Shown here one piece after another: positions 20,757-32,733 of a DNA stretch of 64,000 bases. Made by a program: the position numbers and the translations under genes. Source of the stretch: Cephalotus follicularis (lineage: Eukaryota > Streptophyta > Magnoliopsida > Oxalidales > Cephalotaceae); assembly GCA_001972305.1 (NCBI GenBank), contig BDDD01000043.1, positions 607,717 through 671,716 on the forward strand. Reading direction: 5' to 3'. The notes below the pieces were generated by a model. That model saw only the letters and a list, made by a program, of their open reading frames with translations. It searched no databases and had not been told where the DNA came from. The stretch's first letter is position 1. The number at the start of each line of letters is the position of its first letter.

Positions 20757-20909
20757 TGTTGGCTTTTGCCACCCCGTTAATTGTCTTAACATGTGTTATT
20801 TCGATGATTAACAAACATGTAATAATTGTACGCATAATTGTTTGAACTATCAATTCATATACTCACATGATTTACTGCCCAAAGTTGTGCAAAGGTTATT
20901 TCTGCAGAT

Positions 20910-21540
20910 ACAGGCTAAAACAGCCGACTGCCCAGGTTGGACAGCCGACTGTATGGGCTGAGCAGTCGATTGTCTGGATTAAACAGCTGACTGGTTCTTG
21001 AAGGAATCCCAGCAACTGGAAGTACACTCCATACTAGCCGACTGCATCAGGGGACCAGCCGACTGCCAAGTCAAAACAGTCGACTGCCAAGGATGGCCAG
21101 CCTACTACCAAGAAGTGTGCAAAAGAGGCAGTAGGTTTTTGGAATTTCATCTTACCTCATCCAGCCGACTGCATCAGGGGAGCAGCCGACTGCCAGGACA
21201 AAACTGCCGACTGCCAAAGAGGTCCAGTCGACTGTCTAGTGGTGTCAATATAGGCAGTAGGTTTTTGAACTCCATACCACCTCAACCAGCCGACTATCAA
21301 GGCTCACCGGCCAACTGTCAACATCTCCAGCTGACTGTCAAAGAAATGTGCGAAATTGGCAGTAGCTTTTTGGAAGTCCAATCCATCTCGACCAGCCGAC
21401 AGGAACAGAGCATCAGCCGACTGCCCAGGAGAAACAGCCGACTGTCCAGAGGAAGCAGCCGTCTGCCTTCACCAACGGCTATATTTAAAATACGCGCCAT
21501 CAACTCCAGCTGACTGCCCAGAAAATCCAGCCGATTGGAT
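20910..21540. repeat. CAGYCGACTG box array in Sirevirus LTR (copy 1, 5')
   Basis: About twenty copies of cagccgactg / cagtcgactg and decayed forms (agctgactg, gccaactg). The GCCGAC core is exact in eleven, by eye. A larger unit beginning ggcagtaggtttttgaa recurs at 21128, 21253 and 21358, so boxes are packed in a 105-125 bp higher-order repeat. The array lies directly upstream of the TATA box. Confidence 0.85.
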
Positions 21541-21579
21541 TGTGCCAGATATTCAAAAATAGATCCGTTGGAGCACATG

Positions 21580-21587
21580 TTTATAAG
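21580..21587 (+). promoter_or_regulatory. LTR TATA box (Sirevirus copy 1)
   Basis: tttataag within gagcacatgtttataagcc, about 40 bp after the last box. Conserved in the LTRs of copy 2 (39994-40000 and 50673-50679). Confidence 0.65.
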
Positions 21588-22134
21588 CCAAAGTGGTGCT
21601 TTTTCCAGAGGACTTCAAGCAATCAAGTTGAAAAATCATTCAAGGCAACTCAAGCTATATTCTAAACACTCTCAACACCAAAAGAGATCATATTGAAGCA
21701 ATTTCACATATTACAAAGCCTTCATTTTTTACAATCTCTATTACTAGAAACTTTGTTCAATTACAGCTTAATTGTAAACAAATTCGTTGTGAATTTGTAA
21801 ACCTTCAAACACTATTAATTTACTTGTAAACAAGAGAGGTTGTCTCTTGTATAGCTCGGAGGGAGAAATCTTGTATTCTCTTGGTTGGAGCGGAAGTCGT
21901 TGAAGCTCAGTTGGAGTTTCAAGCCCAGATTGGGGCATACTAGTGAAATACTCAAGGGGAGGCCTTGGGGAGTGGATGTAGGCGGTTTGTCGAACCACTA
22001 TATATTTGTTTGCAACTCTCTCAACCCTACACTCTTTAATTTCCGCATTTGAGTGATTTTGTTTAATTTGTTTCTAGGATATTTGCTAGTTTAATTTTAT
22101 AAGTCTATTCACCCCCCTCTAGACTTCCTAAAAT

Positions 22135-22146
22135 TGGTATCAGAGC
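22135..22146 (+). other. Primer-binding site, initiator tRNA-Met (Sirevirus copy 1)
   Basis: tggtatcagagc two bases after the LTR end, complementary to the 3' end of plant initiator Met tRNA. Confidence 0.9.
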
Positions 22147-22193
22147 TTGTGTGCTCATTTTTTTTTGAAGATTAACATCTTGAGTTAAAGATC

Positions 22194-22689
22194 ATGGCAT
22201 TCACTAGCATGAATAACAAAACTAGAAACCATGACGATGTCTCCGAATTTAAGGTACCATTCTTTAGTGGTGACAATTTTCCCTATTGGAAAAGTCGTAT
22301 GGAGATTTACCTTAAGTCTAGAGACTTCAAGAATTCGCTTTGTATCAAAAATGGTCCTCACATGCCCATGACAATAAATGATACAAATGAATGCGTTGCT
22401 AAAACGGAAGATGAATGGGATGATGATGACTTCAAAAAATTGACCATAGATAACAAGGCCCTAAATATTTTGCTTGTGTCTTTAGATAAGACCGAATATA
22501 ATCTTGTTAGGAGATGCACCTCCGCACATGAAGTGTGGAAATTGTTCGTCCTCACCTATGAGGGTACCGAGAAAGTTAAAAATGCCAAACTTGCTTTGTT
22601 GAATTGAGACTATGAGTTATTTAAAATGCAACCAAACGAATCTATCAAAAATTTATATAATCGTTTGCTTGATATCACTAATGCTCTTT
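22194..22689 (+). pseudogene. Sirevirus gag, N-terminal part (copy 1)
   Basis: Open from ATG 22194 to a TGA at 22605-22607 (137 aa), in a spot where copy 2 reads through. The protein starts MAFTSMNNKTRNHDDVSEF and contains FSGDNFPYWKSRMEIYLKS, the capsid start typical of copia UBN2-type gag. Homology to copy 2 continues past the stop to about 22689 and then ends abruptly at sequence of the nested gypsy element. The next ~210 bp of gag, by comparison with copy 2, are missing altogether. Confidence 0.9.
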
Positions 22690-22888
22690 TCTGAGGAGTG
22701 TTTCTTGTACGTACCATCTACGAAAGGAAACCGAAACACAAGACATCAAACCGAGACACAAGAATTAGAACAGAAAACATATTAGAAAGGCCACAACATA
22801 ACAGCCCTAACCCAAGTCTACCCAATCTCACAGGTCAAACCTAGTTAGGTCTTCTAAGAAATGAAACCTATTCTCTGATACCATAAAC
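22690..22888 (-). pseudogene. Start of a second Tekay internal domain (leader and gag start), truncated
   Basis: Nearly identical to 29862-30060: the same primer site (22873-22883), leader and first gag codons. It lies beyond the 3' LTR of the complete unit, where only flanking DNA would be expected. It ends in gag sequence at the Sirevirus junction (tctgaggag). Confidence 0.9.
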
Positions 22889-25559
22889 TGTAACATCCCC
22901 GAGTCGTGGGAGCCACTACATTACATATATCAGACACTTAACATAACATTTCATAATAGAAAAACTCAGCTTTATTGAAACGTGATGGTCTGAAGACATA
23001 AACTGATAACATAATTGAAACTAATAACTAAATATAGTTCTGAAAACATAAACCAACTGTCATAAACTGAAACTAACATTTTATTCATAAACTGGCCCTA
23101 CTATGGCCATATAATAGCATAAACATGGTGGGGTCAACTCCTAGGATCCATAAGGGAGTCACTCTCTTCACAGGTTACCACGATGCTCCTGATAACCTGC
23201 CGCATGGAAAACAAAACACGGCTGAGCAAACCTCAGTACGAATATAGAATATAAAACAGTAAACGATATTTTGAAAGCAATAAGATTTCAAGTTACTTCA
23301 AAACGTAAATCTTAAGCAGTAAAACAGTTTAAACATTCTTTGAAATGTCCCTCGGCAAAACGTATAAGTCATAACCATAACTTGGAAAACATAAAACATA
23401 CCTTTCAAAACCACATGTTCCATAACTGAGTATCATATCATATCACATATCAGAAACACATAGTAGCAAGGGATTCGCGACATCCACATTGCCAAAAGAA
23501 TTGAAGTGTACGGCAGTACACAAACAATTCCCATAACAAATCTTATCACATAACATAAAACTAGGATCGATCCATACGCCCCTATCACAAATCCTATCCA
23601 AGGATATCACAGAGAGATACCGTAAACAAATCACACAGTTACAGAAAGTGTCATGTCCCCGTGCCAGGCCTAAGATATGCCTATGGTACACCCCATAGGT
23701 GGGTACAAGCTCAGTATGTCAAAATTTCAAAAACATTGATTTTATCACAACCAATTTTTAAAATACATAAAGGTTTTCCGAAACATATTCATAAATCGTT
23801 ATCCAAAACGATAACATTTCGTTTAACACATACGTTCATAATCGGAAAATTACCTTATTTGCACAATAAGATATGATTTCATAACATTTTGTAAACAAAT
23901 CGGGACCGAAAGATAAAGCCAGAAATATTCATTTTCATAAGATATTAAACTGACTTCATTTCTAAAACATACCAAAATACAGATCATTGCGGAGTTCATA
24001 AAGTCGAAGGAATCATATCCATAAAACTGATTTTATTTTGAATAAATCAGATGTCCAAGTAGAGAAAATCCGTACCTTATGCGATCAAAGATAAGCTTAC
24101 GAATAACCGATAATCTAAAAGTCCCATGTAGCACAAAAATCTATAAAATATAAAACGTTCATATAAGAGTCTAAAATCACAGTGAGCATAAAACAGATTC
24201 AATATAGTACTTAAAACAGACCTGGATTCATCAGAAGAATAAACCGATTTAAGAACACGAAAACAGAAGGTTACAGGACAATCTAGTCGATTGTTGCAGG
24301 ATTCCAGTCGGTTGTTCAAGGGGTGGCAGCCCACTACACAACAGGGCCAGTAGACTACATAAATTGAACCACAGGCAATCGACTGTGACAGGGGTCCAGT
24401 CGACTACTCATCGCAAAACAGCCGACTGTTCATATGGGCAGTCGACTGTTCTAGGTGACAGAACAAAATTTGAAGACAGTTTTGTGCAATCTTGCTGCCA
24501 AAACTCGAATTACTCAACACAAGAAGACTACCATCATCCAAAACAACTTTGTATGGCATGTAAAATAATGATATAACACTGAATTTGAAAGAGGTTCAAA
24601 GACAGTAATTTATCTCAAAGTGACAGAGAATTTATACCATGCATATCTCTTCCTAATAAAATTTCTATCAAGTTATCATTGTCATGTATTAAATCCAGAT
24701 TACAAAACTCACTCTAGACGTCTACAGATTGCTAACAACTCAGAATTTATTTGACAGAATATAAAGAAGGCAGAAACCAAAATAAATTTATCTCCACCAA
24801 CCTATACATGCCAAAAACGAATTCTTGATAAACTAACAACATAACCACCATAGCCAGGCAACAAACTGACCTGCAATGGCGACACAAGCTGTAGAAGAAC
24901 ACCGAATTTTCAAAACTTAATCACAACTGTGGACAGAAATCAAATGGAAGAAAACATTCGGTTCACAATAGACAATGCCATTCATACACTAACAAAACAC
25001 TCCCAAAATTGAACCTGGAAGAGACAAACCTTATTGATGAAGCAAGAGACACAGAAATCACAGCCCAATCAGAATGACAGGTTTGGCAGCAACACAAGAG
25101 ATGAAGGAATGGCTGAAACAATGACGTTGGCATACTTAAATAGCAAAATAGGGAACCAATCGGGTAGGATAGGGATTTAGGAAACAAAATCGGTTCAGAT
25201 AAGGAAGAGGTGAAGATTTTTAGGGAGAAAAGAAGGAAAGAGGTAGAGTTGTGCAGGAGAGGGAGATTGGAGAGAGAGGGATACGGGTGAGAGAGAGTTT
25301 GAGAGGGAGAAGGAAAATAATTAATAAGGAAAATAAGATAAAATAAAATATTTTGTTTTAAAAAAAAAGTTTTAAAAACATAATTAATAAAATCAATTTG
25401 TAAAAATATAATAACCCAAATCTTACCAAATCACATACTCATATTACATACCCAAAATTAATGCGGGTATCAGTCAGCCCAAAACATAAACCCAAGATAA
25501 AGTGGGCCAAGAAACAGATAAAAAGTCAGAAAATACGTACGGACAAGCAGGGTATTACA
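22889..25559 (-). repeat. Tekay LTR shared by two units (2671 bp)
   Basis: On + it starts TGTAACATCCCC and ends GGTATTACA; read on the minus strand it starts TGTAATACC. It is the 3' LTR of the complete unit and the 5' LTR of the truncated one. It carries a GTCGAC box cluster at 24279-24460. Confidence 0.92.
24279..24460. repeat. CAGTCGACTG box cluster in the Tekay LTR (left copy)
   Basis: About nine boxes (cagtcgactgt, cagccgactgt, agtcgattgt, cagtcggttgt) in 180 bp. They are the same decamer as in the Sirevirus LTRs, although this LTR is otherwise unrelated. The right LTR has the matching cluster at 31450-31625. Confidence 0.85.
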
Positions 25560-25611
25560 TCCATCCCACCTAAAAAAAAGATTTCGTCCCGAAATCATAA
25601 ACATACACATA

Positions 25612-26021
25612 CCTTAAACAAACAAGTGAGGATATCGATCCCGAATATGCTCTTCCAACTCCCTAGTAGCTTCACGTTCGGGATGGTTCCTTCACAAAAC
25701 TCTCACAAAAGGGATGGTGTTGTTACGTGTAACCCGCTCTTGTCGATCCAGAATAGCCTCAACCTCATCCTCGCAAGATAAGTCCTCCCGAATACTATCC
25801 AGAGGATAATGGACAACATGCAGGGGATGATACTGATAACCCCTCAAAAGAGACACATGGAACACATTGTGGACGTGTGCCAACTGTGGAGGCAAAGCTA
25901 ACCGATAAGCAACCGCTCCAACCTTTTCCAAAACTTCAAAGGGTCTTATGTACCGGGGACTCAACTTCCCTTTCAAACCAAACCGTCGGACCCCTTTCCA
26001 AGGTGAAACTTTTAAGAACAC
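25612..26021 (-). pseudogene. Tekay integrase C-terminus with chromodomain remnant
   Basis: Open 26021-25692: GKLSPRYIRPFEVLEKVG and HNVFHVSLLRGY (the usual gypsy integrase C-terminal fold). Then comes a chromodomain-like VEAILDRQERVTRNN and, past a stop at about 25690, further chromodomain text ending IRDRYPHLF. In chromoviruses this domain directs integration to heterochromatin. The stop truncates it. No ATG start is meant: this is the tail of a polyprotein. Confidence 0.85.
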
Positions 26022-26078
26022 ATGTTCACCTACCTTGAACTCTAAGTCCTTCCGGTGTCTGTCTGCATAACTTTTCTA

Positions 26079-26540
26079 TCAAGATTGAGCTGCCTTCAAT
26101 CTCTCCCTTGCTATTGCCACTTTCTCCATAGTAATTTGCACTAGCTCGAGTCCCTCGATAACTCTTTCCCCGACCTCATCCCAATATGTCGGAGCTCGAC
26201 ATTTCCTCCCATACAAAGCTTCAAATGGAGCCATACGAATACTAGCATGCCAACTGTTACTGTAGGCAAACTCCACTAAGCTTAGATACTCATCCCAGTT
26301 CCCAATCCATTCCAAAGCACAAGACCTCAACATATCCTCTAAGGTCTGAATGGTCCTCTCAGTCTGCCCATCTGTTTGTGGGTGGAAAGCTGTACTGAAA
26401 TTGAGCCTTGTACCCCAAGCTTTCTGAAATCCCTTCCAAAACCGTGAAGTGAAACGGGGATCCCTATCCGAAACAATAGATACAGGAGTCCCATGTAGTC
26501 TCACAATCTCCCGTTAGAAAACCTCTGCCAAGCGGTCCAC
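26079..26540 (-). pseudogene. Tekay integrase core, second half
   Basis: Open 26504-26079 with [12 protein letters not shown] (second catalytic Asp), [20 protein letters not shown] (catalytic Glu) and [16 protein letters not shown]. It is separated from the first half by a TAA near 26514, and followed by a stop at 26079. Confidence 0.9.
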
Positions 26541-26552
26541 AAAAAAATCCTC

Positions 26553-27440
26553 TCAGATTGCCAAAAAGTGAGCCGATTTGGTCAACCGATCCACTACAAC
26601 CCAAATAGCATCGTTCTTCCTGAAAGTTTTCGGCAAACCTGTAACAAAATCCATCGCAATACTTTCCCATTTCCATACTGGAACTTCCAAGGGCTGTAAC
26701 AAACCACTAGAATGCCGATGTTCGATCTTAATCTGCTGACATATCAAACACTTCCCAACAAACTCCGCTATGTATCCATCCGAACCCCGAACAAACAGAC
26801 TCAAATCCAACCGCTCCATATCTACTATCAAATATGACTGAGTAACCAAAGCCTCCACACTCCCAGAACTCTTCCTACTAAGAGCATCAGCCACCTCGTT
26901 TGCTTTACCTGGGTGGTACTGAATATTCAGATCGTAATCCTTCAAAAGCTCCAACCACCATCTCTGCCACATGTTCAACTCTTTCTGCGTGAAAATGTAC
27001 TTGAGACTCTTATGATAAGTAAAAACGTCACAAGTCTCTCCGTACAAGTAGTGTCTCCAAATCTTCAATGCAAACACAACTGCCACCAACTCTAGATCAT
27101 GTGTAGGGTAATTCAATTCATAAGGCTTCAGCTGTCTCGAAGCAAATGCTATCACATGACCATGCTGCATCAAAACACACCCCAAACCCTTTTTAGAAGC
27201 ATCACTGTAAATCTGGTATCCACCCGACCCAGATGATAAACGAAGAATCGGTACAGACACAAGACCGATCTTCAGTTTCAAGAAGCTTGCCTCCTGTTCA
27301 TCATTCCACACAAACTTTGCTCCCTTCCTCATAAGCTGAGTCAGTGGCAAGGCTATGGAGGAAAAGCCTTCCACGAACCGTCTATAGTAACCAGCCAAAC
27401 CTAAAAAGCTCCTAACCTCTGATACTGTAGTAGGTCTCGG
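26553..27440 (-). pseudogene. Tekay RNase H and integrase N-terminus
   Basis: Open 27398-26553 (281 aa): RT thumb ([16 protein letters not shown] region), RNase H ([49 protein letters not shown]), then a jump into [15 protein letters not shown] and the core start AMDFVTGLP. About 100 residues usually found between RNase H and IAEFV, including the His pair of the HHCC zinc finger, are missing. So the integrase N-terminus is defective. A TAG at about 27439-27441 separates this piece from the RT upstream. Confidence 0.9.
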
Positions 27441-28826
27441 CTATTTAGTAATTGCCTCAACCTTAGCAGGATCCACACTAATACCTTCCGCTGTAACCAC
27501 ATGGCCTAAAAACACCACCTGTTCCAACCAGAACTCACATTTTGAAAACTTTGCGTATAGCTGATTCTTCCTCAGAATACTAAGCACTATACGAAGTTGA
27601 TCTTCATGTTCCTCCTTTGACTTTGAATACACAAGGATATCGTCGATGAACATAATCACAAACCGATCCAAAAACTCATGGAATACTCGATTCATTAGGT
27701 CCATGAAAACTGTCGGCGCATTCGTAAGCCCAAACGGCATCAACAGTAATTCATAATGCCCATACCACGTGCAAAAAGTAGTCTTAGGCACATCTTCATC
27801 TTTTATGCGCAACTGATGATATTCAGACATCAAATCGATCTTAGAAAAATATCGTGCACCTTGGAGTTGATCAAATAAGTCCTCAATCCTAGGCAAATGG
27901 TACTTATTACGAACGGTGATCCAATTTAGATCTCTGTAGTCAATACAAAGCCTCATAGATCCGTCTTTCTTCTTTACAAACAAAACCGGAGCTCCCCATG
28001 ACGAAACACTCGGCCGGATAAAACCCCGATCTAGCAACTCTTGCAACTGCTCCTTCAGCTCTTGCAACTTAAGTGGTGCCATACTATAAGGTGCTTTAGA
28101 TATAGGTGCCACCCTAGGAATGAGCTCAATGGTAAACTCCACTTCCCGTTGTGGTGGCAAACCCGGTAACTCCTCCGGAAACACATCTGAAAACTCTCTA
28201 ACCACTGGATAATCTTCAAGGCGAGGCTCAACCTTTGAGACATCCTTCACAACAGCTAGGAATCCCTCAGTGCCCTTAGCTACTAACTTCTGAGCTTTCA
28301 TAACAGATATAATCTTAACATCTTTCATAGGCTGTGTACCCTGATAAATAAAATCAGGTCGATCCACATCACCAAACAAAATTCTCCAAGCGTGACAATC
28401 AATCGTAGCTCGATGGCGATCCAACCAATCCATTCCCAAAATCATATCAAAATCATACATATCAATAGGAAGAAGATCCGCATCACGAATCCGATCATCG
28501 AAAACAATAGGGCAAGCACAAAAACACTCAGATATCACAACAGATGTCCCCATAGGGGTAGAAAGAACCAAAGCTGGATCAAACAACTGCGAAGGCATCC
28601 CTAGATGCCGAACAAAAGATCTCGCTACTACCGAGTGGGTTGATCCAGTATCATATAACACATAAGCTCTATGGTTACCAACAGAAATAAAACTCGAAAC
28701 CGTACCTGGAGCATTAGTTGCCTGATGTGTCGTTATTGCAAAGACTCTACCTCCCACATTGGGATGCCCAGCATTAGCACCATTACCCTTCCTTTCCTTC
28801 GCACGAGGATCCAGACAATCCTTCAC
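27441..28826 (-). pseudogene. Tekay protease and reverse transcriptase (long open segment)
   Basis: 461 codons open. Protease: [14 protein letters not shown] (DTG) and [64 protein letters not shown] and the catalytic [14 protein letters not shown]. It ends at a TAG just after the RT (27441). This is the best-preserved gypsy coding segment in the window. The upstream gag zinc knuckle (28816-28857) reads into the same frame. Confidence 0.93.
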
Positions 28827-29889
28827 AAAGTGACCTGTCTGTCCACATACAAAGCAGGCCCCACTGGCTTTATAATAAACTCCAACTGGATGATACCTAC
28901 CACAAGTATCACATCGAGCAATTTGAACATTGGGGTTACCCCACCACCAGCTACCTGTGCATTCCTCTGATCATTTCCTTGCTGACGTTGTTGACCACCA
29001 TCTTTATTCTGCTTATGATCTTTCTTATGTTGCTTACCACTTCTGCCCCTATTCCATGAACTGCCTTGACCCTTGTTCCGCTGTCCAGAATCTTGCTCAT
29101 TTCTGTTCTGTTTCCTGTCTCCCTCCTGGCGTGCTGCCTGGAAGTCCAATCTTTCCAATTCAATGTTTTTCGCAGCATTTGCAACTTCAGCTACATCAGC
29201 ATTTTGGAGTTTATCAGCTTTCCCCTAAACTGGTAATGCAACTTCCACTTGAACCTTTCAGCTTGCCCCGATGCTGACCCCGTCGTGGATCCAGCAAACC
29301 CAGCATATCTAGTGAAACGGGCCAAGAACTCTGAAACTGTTTCTCCGTCCTTCTGCCTGGTGTTAACAAACTCCCTAGCATAGGCCTCCTTATCAGCAGT
29401 GGGGAAATACTACTGATAGAAGACTTCCCAGAACTTAGACCATAACAGAGAATCAGCAATCTCCACCCTTAGCCAAATTCAATGTATTCCACCACTTCTG
29501 AGCGTCTCCTTTGAGTTTGTAAGCAGCCAACCTTACTTTATGCTGATCATCACATCCCAATACACTAAAAATCTTCTCCATGTGCGCTATCCAGTGTTCA
29601 GCTTCTACAGGTGTCAGAGCTGAACTAAAAGACTGCGGCCTCTGTTTCTGAAACCGCTCAAGCCAAACATAGGCAGGTGTGCCAAGCCTATCCCAGCTTC
29701 CATACCCACCTGAACATTTGCCGGAGCATTCTCCTCAGCAACTCGTTCCCGATTCTGTTGTTGTATCACACGATTCACCTCCTGAGCAACTGCCTGACGT
29801 ACCAACTCTTCCACAGAAGGCTCATTTCTGAATTCATCCCGAGCCCCAGCAGGTGCAGTTCTCTGAGGAGTGTTTCTTGTACGTACCAT
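28816..29889 (-). pseudogene. Tekay gag
   Basis: Starts at 29889 (MVRTRNTPQRTAPAG) with coiled-coil-like EELVRQAVAQEVNRVIQQQ. Later pieces are in other frames: a capsid segment at 29459-29214 and the Lys/Gln/Asn-rich linker 29158-28870. The zinc knuckle [14 protein letters not shown] is at 28857-28816, directly joined to the protease frame. Several frame changes break it. Confidence 0.85.
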
Positions 29890-30044
29890 CTACGAAAGGA
29901 AACTAAAACACGAGACATCAAACCGAGACACAAGAATTAGATCAGAAAACATATTAGAAAGGCCATAACATAACAACCCTAATCCAAGTCTACCCAATCT
30001 CACAGGTCAAGCCTAGTTAGGTCTTCTAAGAAATGAAACCTATT

Positions 30045-30055
30045 CTCTGATACCA
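30045..30055 (-). other. Primer-binding site, initiator tRNA-Met (Tekay, complete unit)
   Basis: Minus-strand tggtatcagag five bases inside the 5' LTR. An identical site at 22873-22883 marks the truncated second unit. Confidence 0.85.
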
Positions 30056-30060
30056 TAAAC

Positions 30061-32733
30061 TGTAACACCCCCGAGTCGTGGGAGCCACTACAGTACATAT
30101 ATCAGACACTTAACATAATATTTCATAATAGAAAGACTCAGCTTTATTGAAACGTGATGGTCTGAAGACATAAACTAATAACATAACTGAAACTAATAAC
30201 TAAACATAGTTCTGAAAACATAAACCAACTGCCATAAACTGAAACTAACATTTTATTCATAAACTGGCCCTACTATGGCCATATAATAGCATAAACATGG
30301 TGGGGTCAACTCCTAGGATGCATAAGGGAGTCACTCTCTTCACACGTTACCCCGATGCTCCTGATAACCTGCCGCATGGAAAACAAAACACGGCTGAGCA
30401 AACCTCAGTACGAATATAGAATGTAAAACAGTAAACAATATTTTAAAAGCAATAAGATTTCAAGTTACTTCAAAACGGAAATCTTAAGCAGTAAAACAGT
30501 TTAAACATTCTTTGAAATGGCCCTCGGCAAAACGTACAAGTCATAACCATAACTTGGAAAACATAAAACATACCTTTCAAAACCACATGTTCCATAACTG
30601 AGTATCACATCATATAACATAGCAGAAACACATAGTAGCAAGGGATTCGCGACATACACATTGCCAAAAGAATTGAAGTGTACGACACTACACAAACAAT
30701 TCCCATAACAAATCACATCACATAACATAAAACTAGGATCGATCCATAAACCCCTATCACAAATCCTATCCAAGGATATAACAGAGAGACATCATAAACA
30801 AATCACACCGTCACGGAAAGTGTTATGTCCCCGTGCCAGGCCTACGACATGCCTATGGTACACCCCATAGGAGGGTACAAACTCAGTATGTCACAATTTA
30901 AAAAACATTGATTTTATCACAATCAATTTTTAAAACACATAAAGGTTTTCCGAAACATATTCATAAATCGTTATCCAAAACGATAACATTTCGTTTAACA
31001 CATACGTTCATAATCGGAAAATTACCTTATTTGCACAATAAGAGATGATTTCAGAACATTTTGTAAACAAATCGGGACCGAAACATAAAGCCAGAAATAT
31101 TCATTTTTGTAAGATATTAAACTGACTACATTTCTAAAACATACCAAAATACAGATCATTGCGGAGTTCATAAAGTCGAAGGAATCATATCCATAAAACT
31201 GATTTTATTTCGAATAAATCAGATGTCCAAGAAGAGAAAATCCGTACCTTATGCGATCAAAGATAAGCTTACGAATAACCGATAATCTAAATGTCCCATG
31301 TAACACAAAAATCTATACAATATAAAACATTCATATAAGGGTCTAAAATCACAGTGGGCATAAAACACATTCAATATAGTACTTAAAATAGACCCGGATT
31401 CATTGGTAGAATAAACAGATTCAAGAACAAGAAAACAGAAGGTTGAAGGACAATCCAGTCGACTGTTGCAGGATTCCAGTCGACTTTTCAAGGGGGGGCA
31501 GTCCACTACACAACAGGGTCAGTCGACTACATAAATTGAACCGCAGGCAGTCGACTGTGACAGGGGTCCAGTCGACTACTCATCACAAAACAGTCGACTA
31601 TTCATATGGGCAGCCGACAGTTCTGGGTGACAGAACAGCAATTGAAGACAGTTTTGTGCAATCTTGCTGCCAAAACTCGAATTACTCAACACCAGAAGAC
31701 TACCATCATCCAAAACAACTTTGTATGGCATGTAAAACGATGATATAACACTGAATTTGAAAGAGGTAGAGAGACAGTAATTTATCTCAAAGTGACAGAG
31801 AATTTATACCATGCATATCTCTTCCTAATCAATTTTCTATCAAGTTATCATTGTCATGTATTAAATCCAGATTACAAAACTCACTCTAGATGTCTACAGA
31901 TTGCTAACAACTCAGAATTTATTTGACATAACATAAAGAAGGCAGAAACCAAAATAAATTTATCTCCAGCAACCTATACATGCCAAAAATGAATTCTTAA
32001 TAAACTAACAACATAACCACCATAGCCAGGCAACAAACTGACATGCAATGGCCACACAAGCTATAGAAGAACACCAAATTTTCAATGCTTAATCACAGCT
32101 GTGGACAGAAATCAAAGGGAAGAAAACATTCGGTTCACAATAGACAATGCCATTCATACTGTAATAAAACATTCCCAAAATTGAACATGGAAGAGACAAA
32201 CCTTATTGATAAAGCAAGAGACATAGAAAAGACTTCCCAATCACAATGACAGGTTCGACAGCAACACAAGAGATGAAGGAATGGCTAAAACAATGACATT
32301 TGCATACTTAAATAGTAAAATAGGGAACCAATTGGGTAGGATAGGGATTTAGGAAACAAAATCGGTTCAGATAAGGAAGGGGTGAAGATTTTTAGGGAGA
32401 AAAGAAGGAAAGAGGTAGAGTTGTGCGGGAGAGGGAGATTGGAGAGAGAGGGATACGGGTGAGAGAGAGTTTGAGAGGGAGAAGGAAAATAGTTAATAAG
32501 GAAAATAAGATAAAATAAAAGATTTTGTTTAGAAAAAAAAAAGTTTTAAAAGCATAATTAATAAAATCAATTTGTAAAAATATAATAACCCAAATCTTAC
32601 CAAATCACATACTCATAGCACATACCAAAAATTAAGGCCGGTATCAGTCAGCCTAAAACATAAACCCAACATAAAATGGGCCAAGAAACAGATAAAAAGT
32701 CCAAAAATACGTACGGACAAGCAGGGTATTACA
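30061..32733 (-). repeat. 5' LTR of the Tekay unit (2673 bp)
   Basis: Same ends and length as 22889-25559. GTCGAC cluster at 31450-31625. It abuts resumed Sirevirus gag at 32734. Confidence 0.92.
31450..31625. repeat. CAGTCGACTG box cluster in the Tekay LTR (right copy)
   Basis: Boxes match those at 24279-24460 one for one. Several are better preserved here (cagtcgactgttgca, cagtcgactgtgaca). Confidence 0.85.

Larger units (their letters stand above)
20757..22132 (+). repeat. 5' LTR of Sirevirus copy 1 (1376 bp)
   Basis: Starts TGTTGGCTTTTGCCACC. It contains the box array (20910-21540), a TATA box (tttataag, 21580-21587) and a C-run at 22111-22117 (attcacccccctctagac) just before its end at cttcctaaa. 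It aligns with 38461-39279 over the first ~800 bp. Confidence 0.9.
22690..32733 (-). mobile_element. Ty3/gypsy Tekay-type chromovirus on the minus strand, relic of a two-unit tandem
   Basis: Read on the minus strand: 5' LTR (32733-30061), primer site, gag, protease, RT, RNase H, integrase with chromodomain-like end, 3' LTR (25559-22889). A second primer site and the first ~200 bp of a second internal domain follow (22888-22690). The second unit is cut off inside its gag start. The whole block sits in gag of Sirevirus copy 1. In the first ~160 bp the two LTRs differ at about seven positions, so it is a moderately old insertion. Confidence 0.9.

Noticed and set aside
20910..21540. Possible CRISPR-like array
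   Set aside because: Boxes are degenerate 10-mers with irregular spacing in a plant LTR; no uniform repeats or spacers.
22135..22146. tRNA-Met gene fragments at the tggtatcagagc sites
   Set aside because: Only 11-12 nt match at each site, all directly at LTR ends: primer-binding sites, not tRNA genes.
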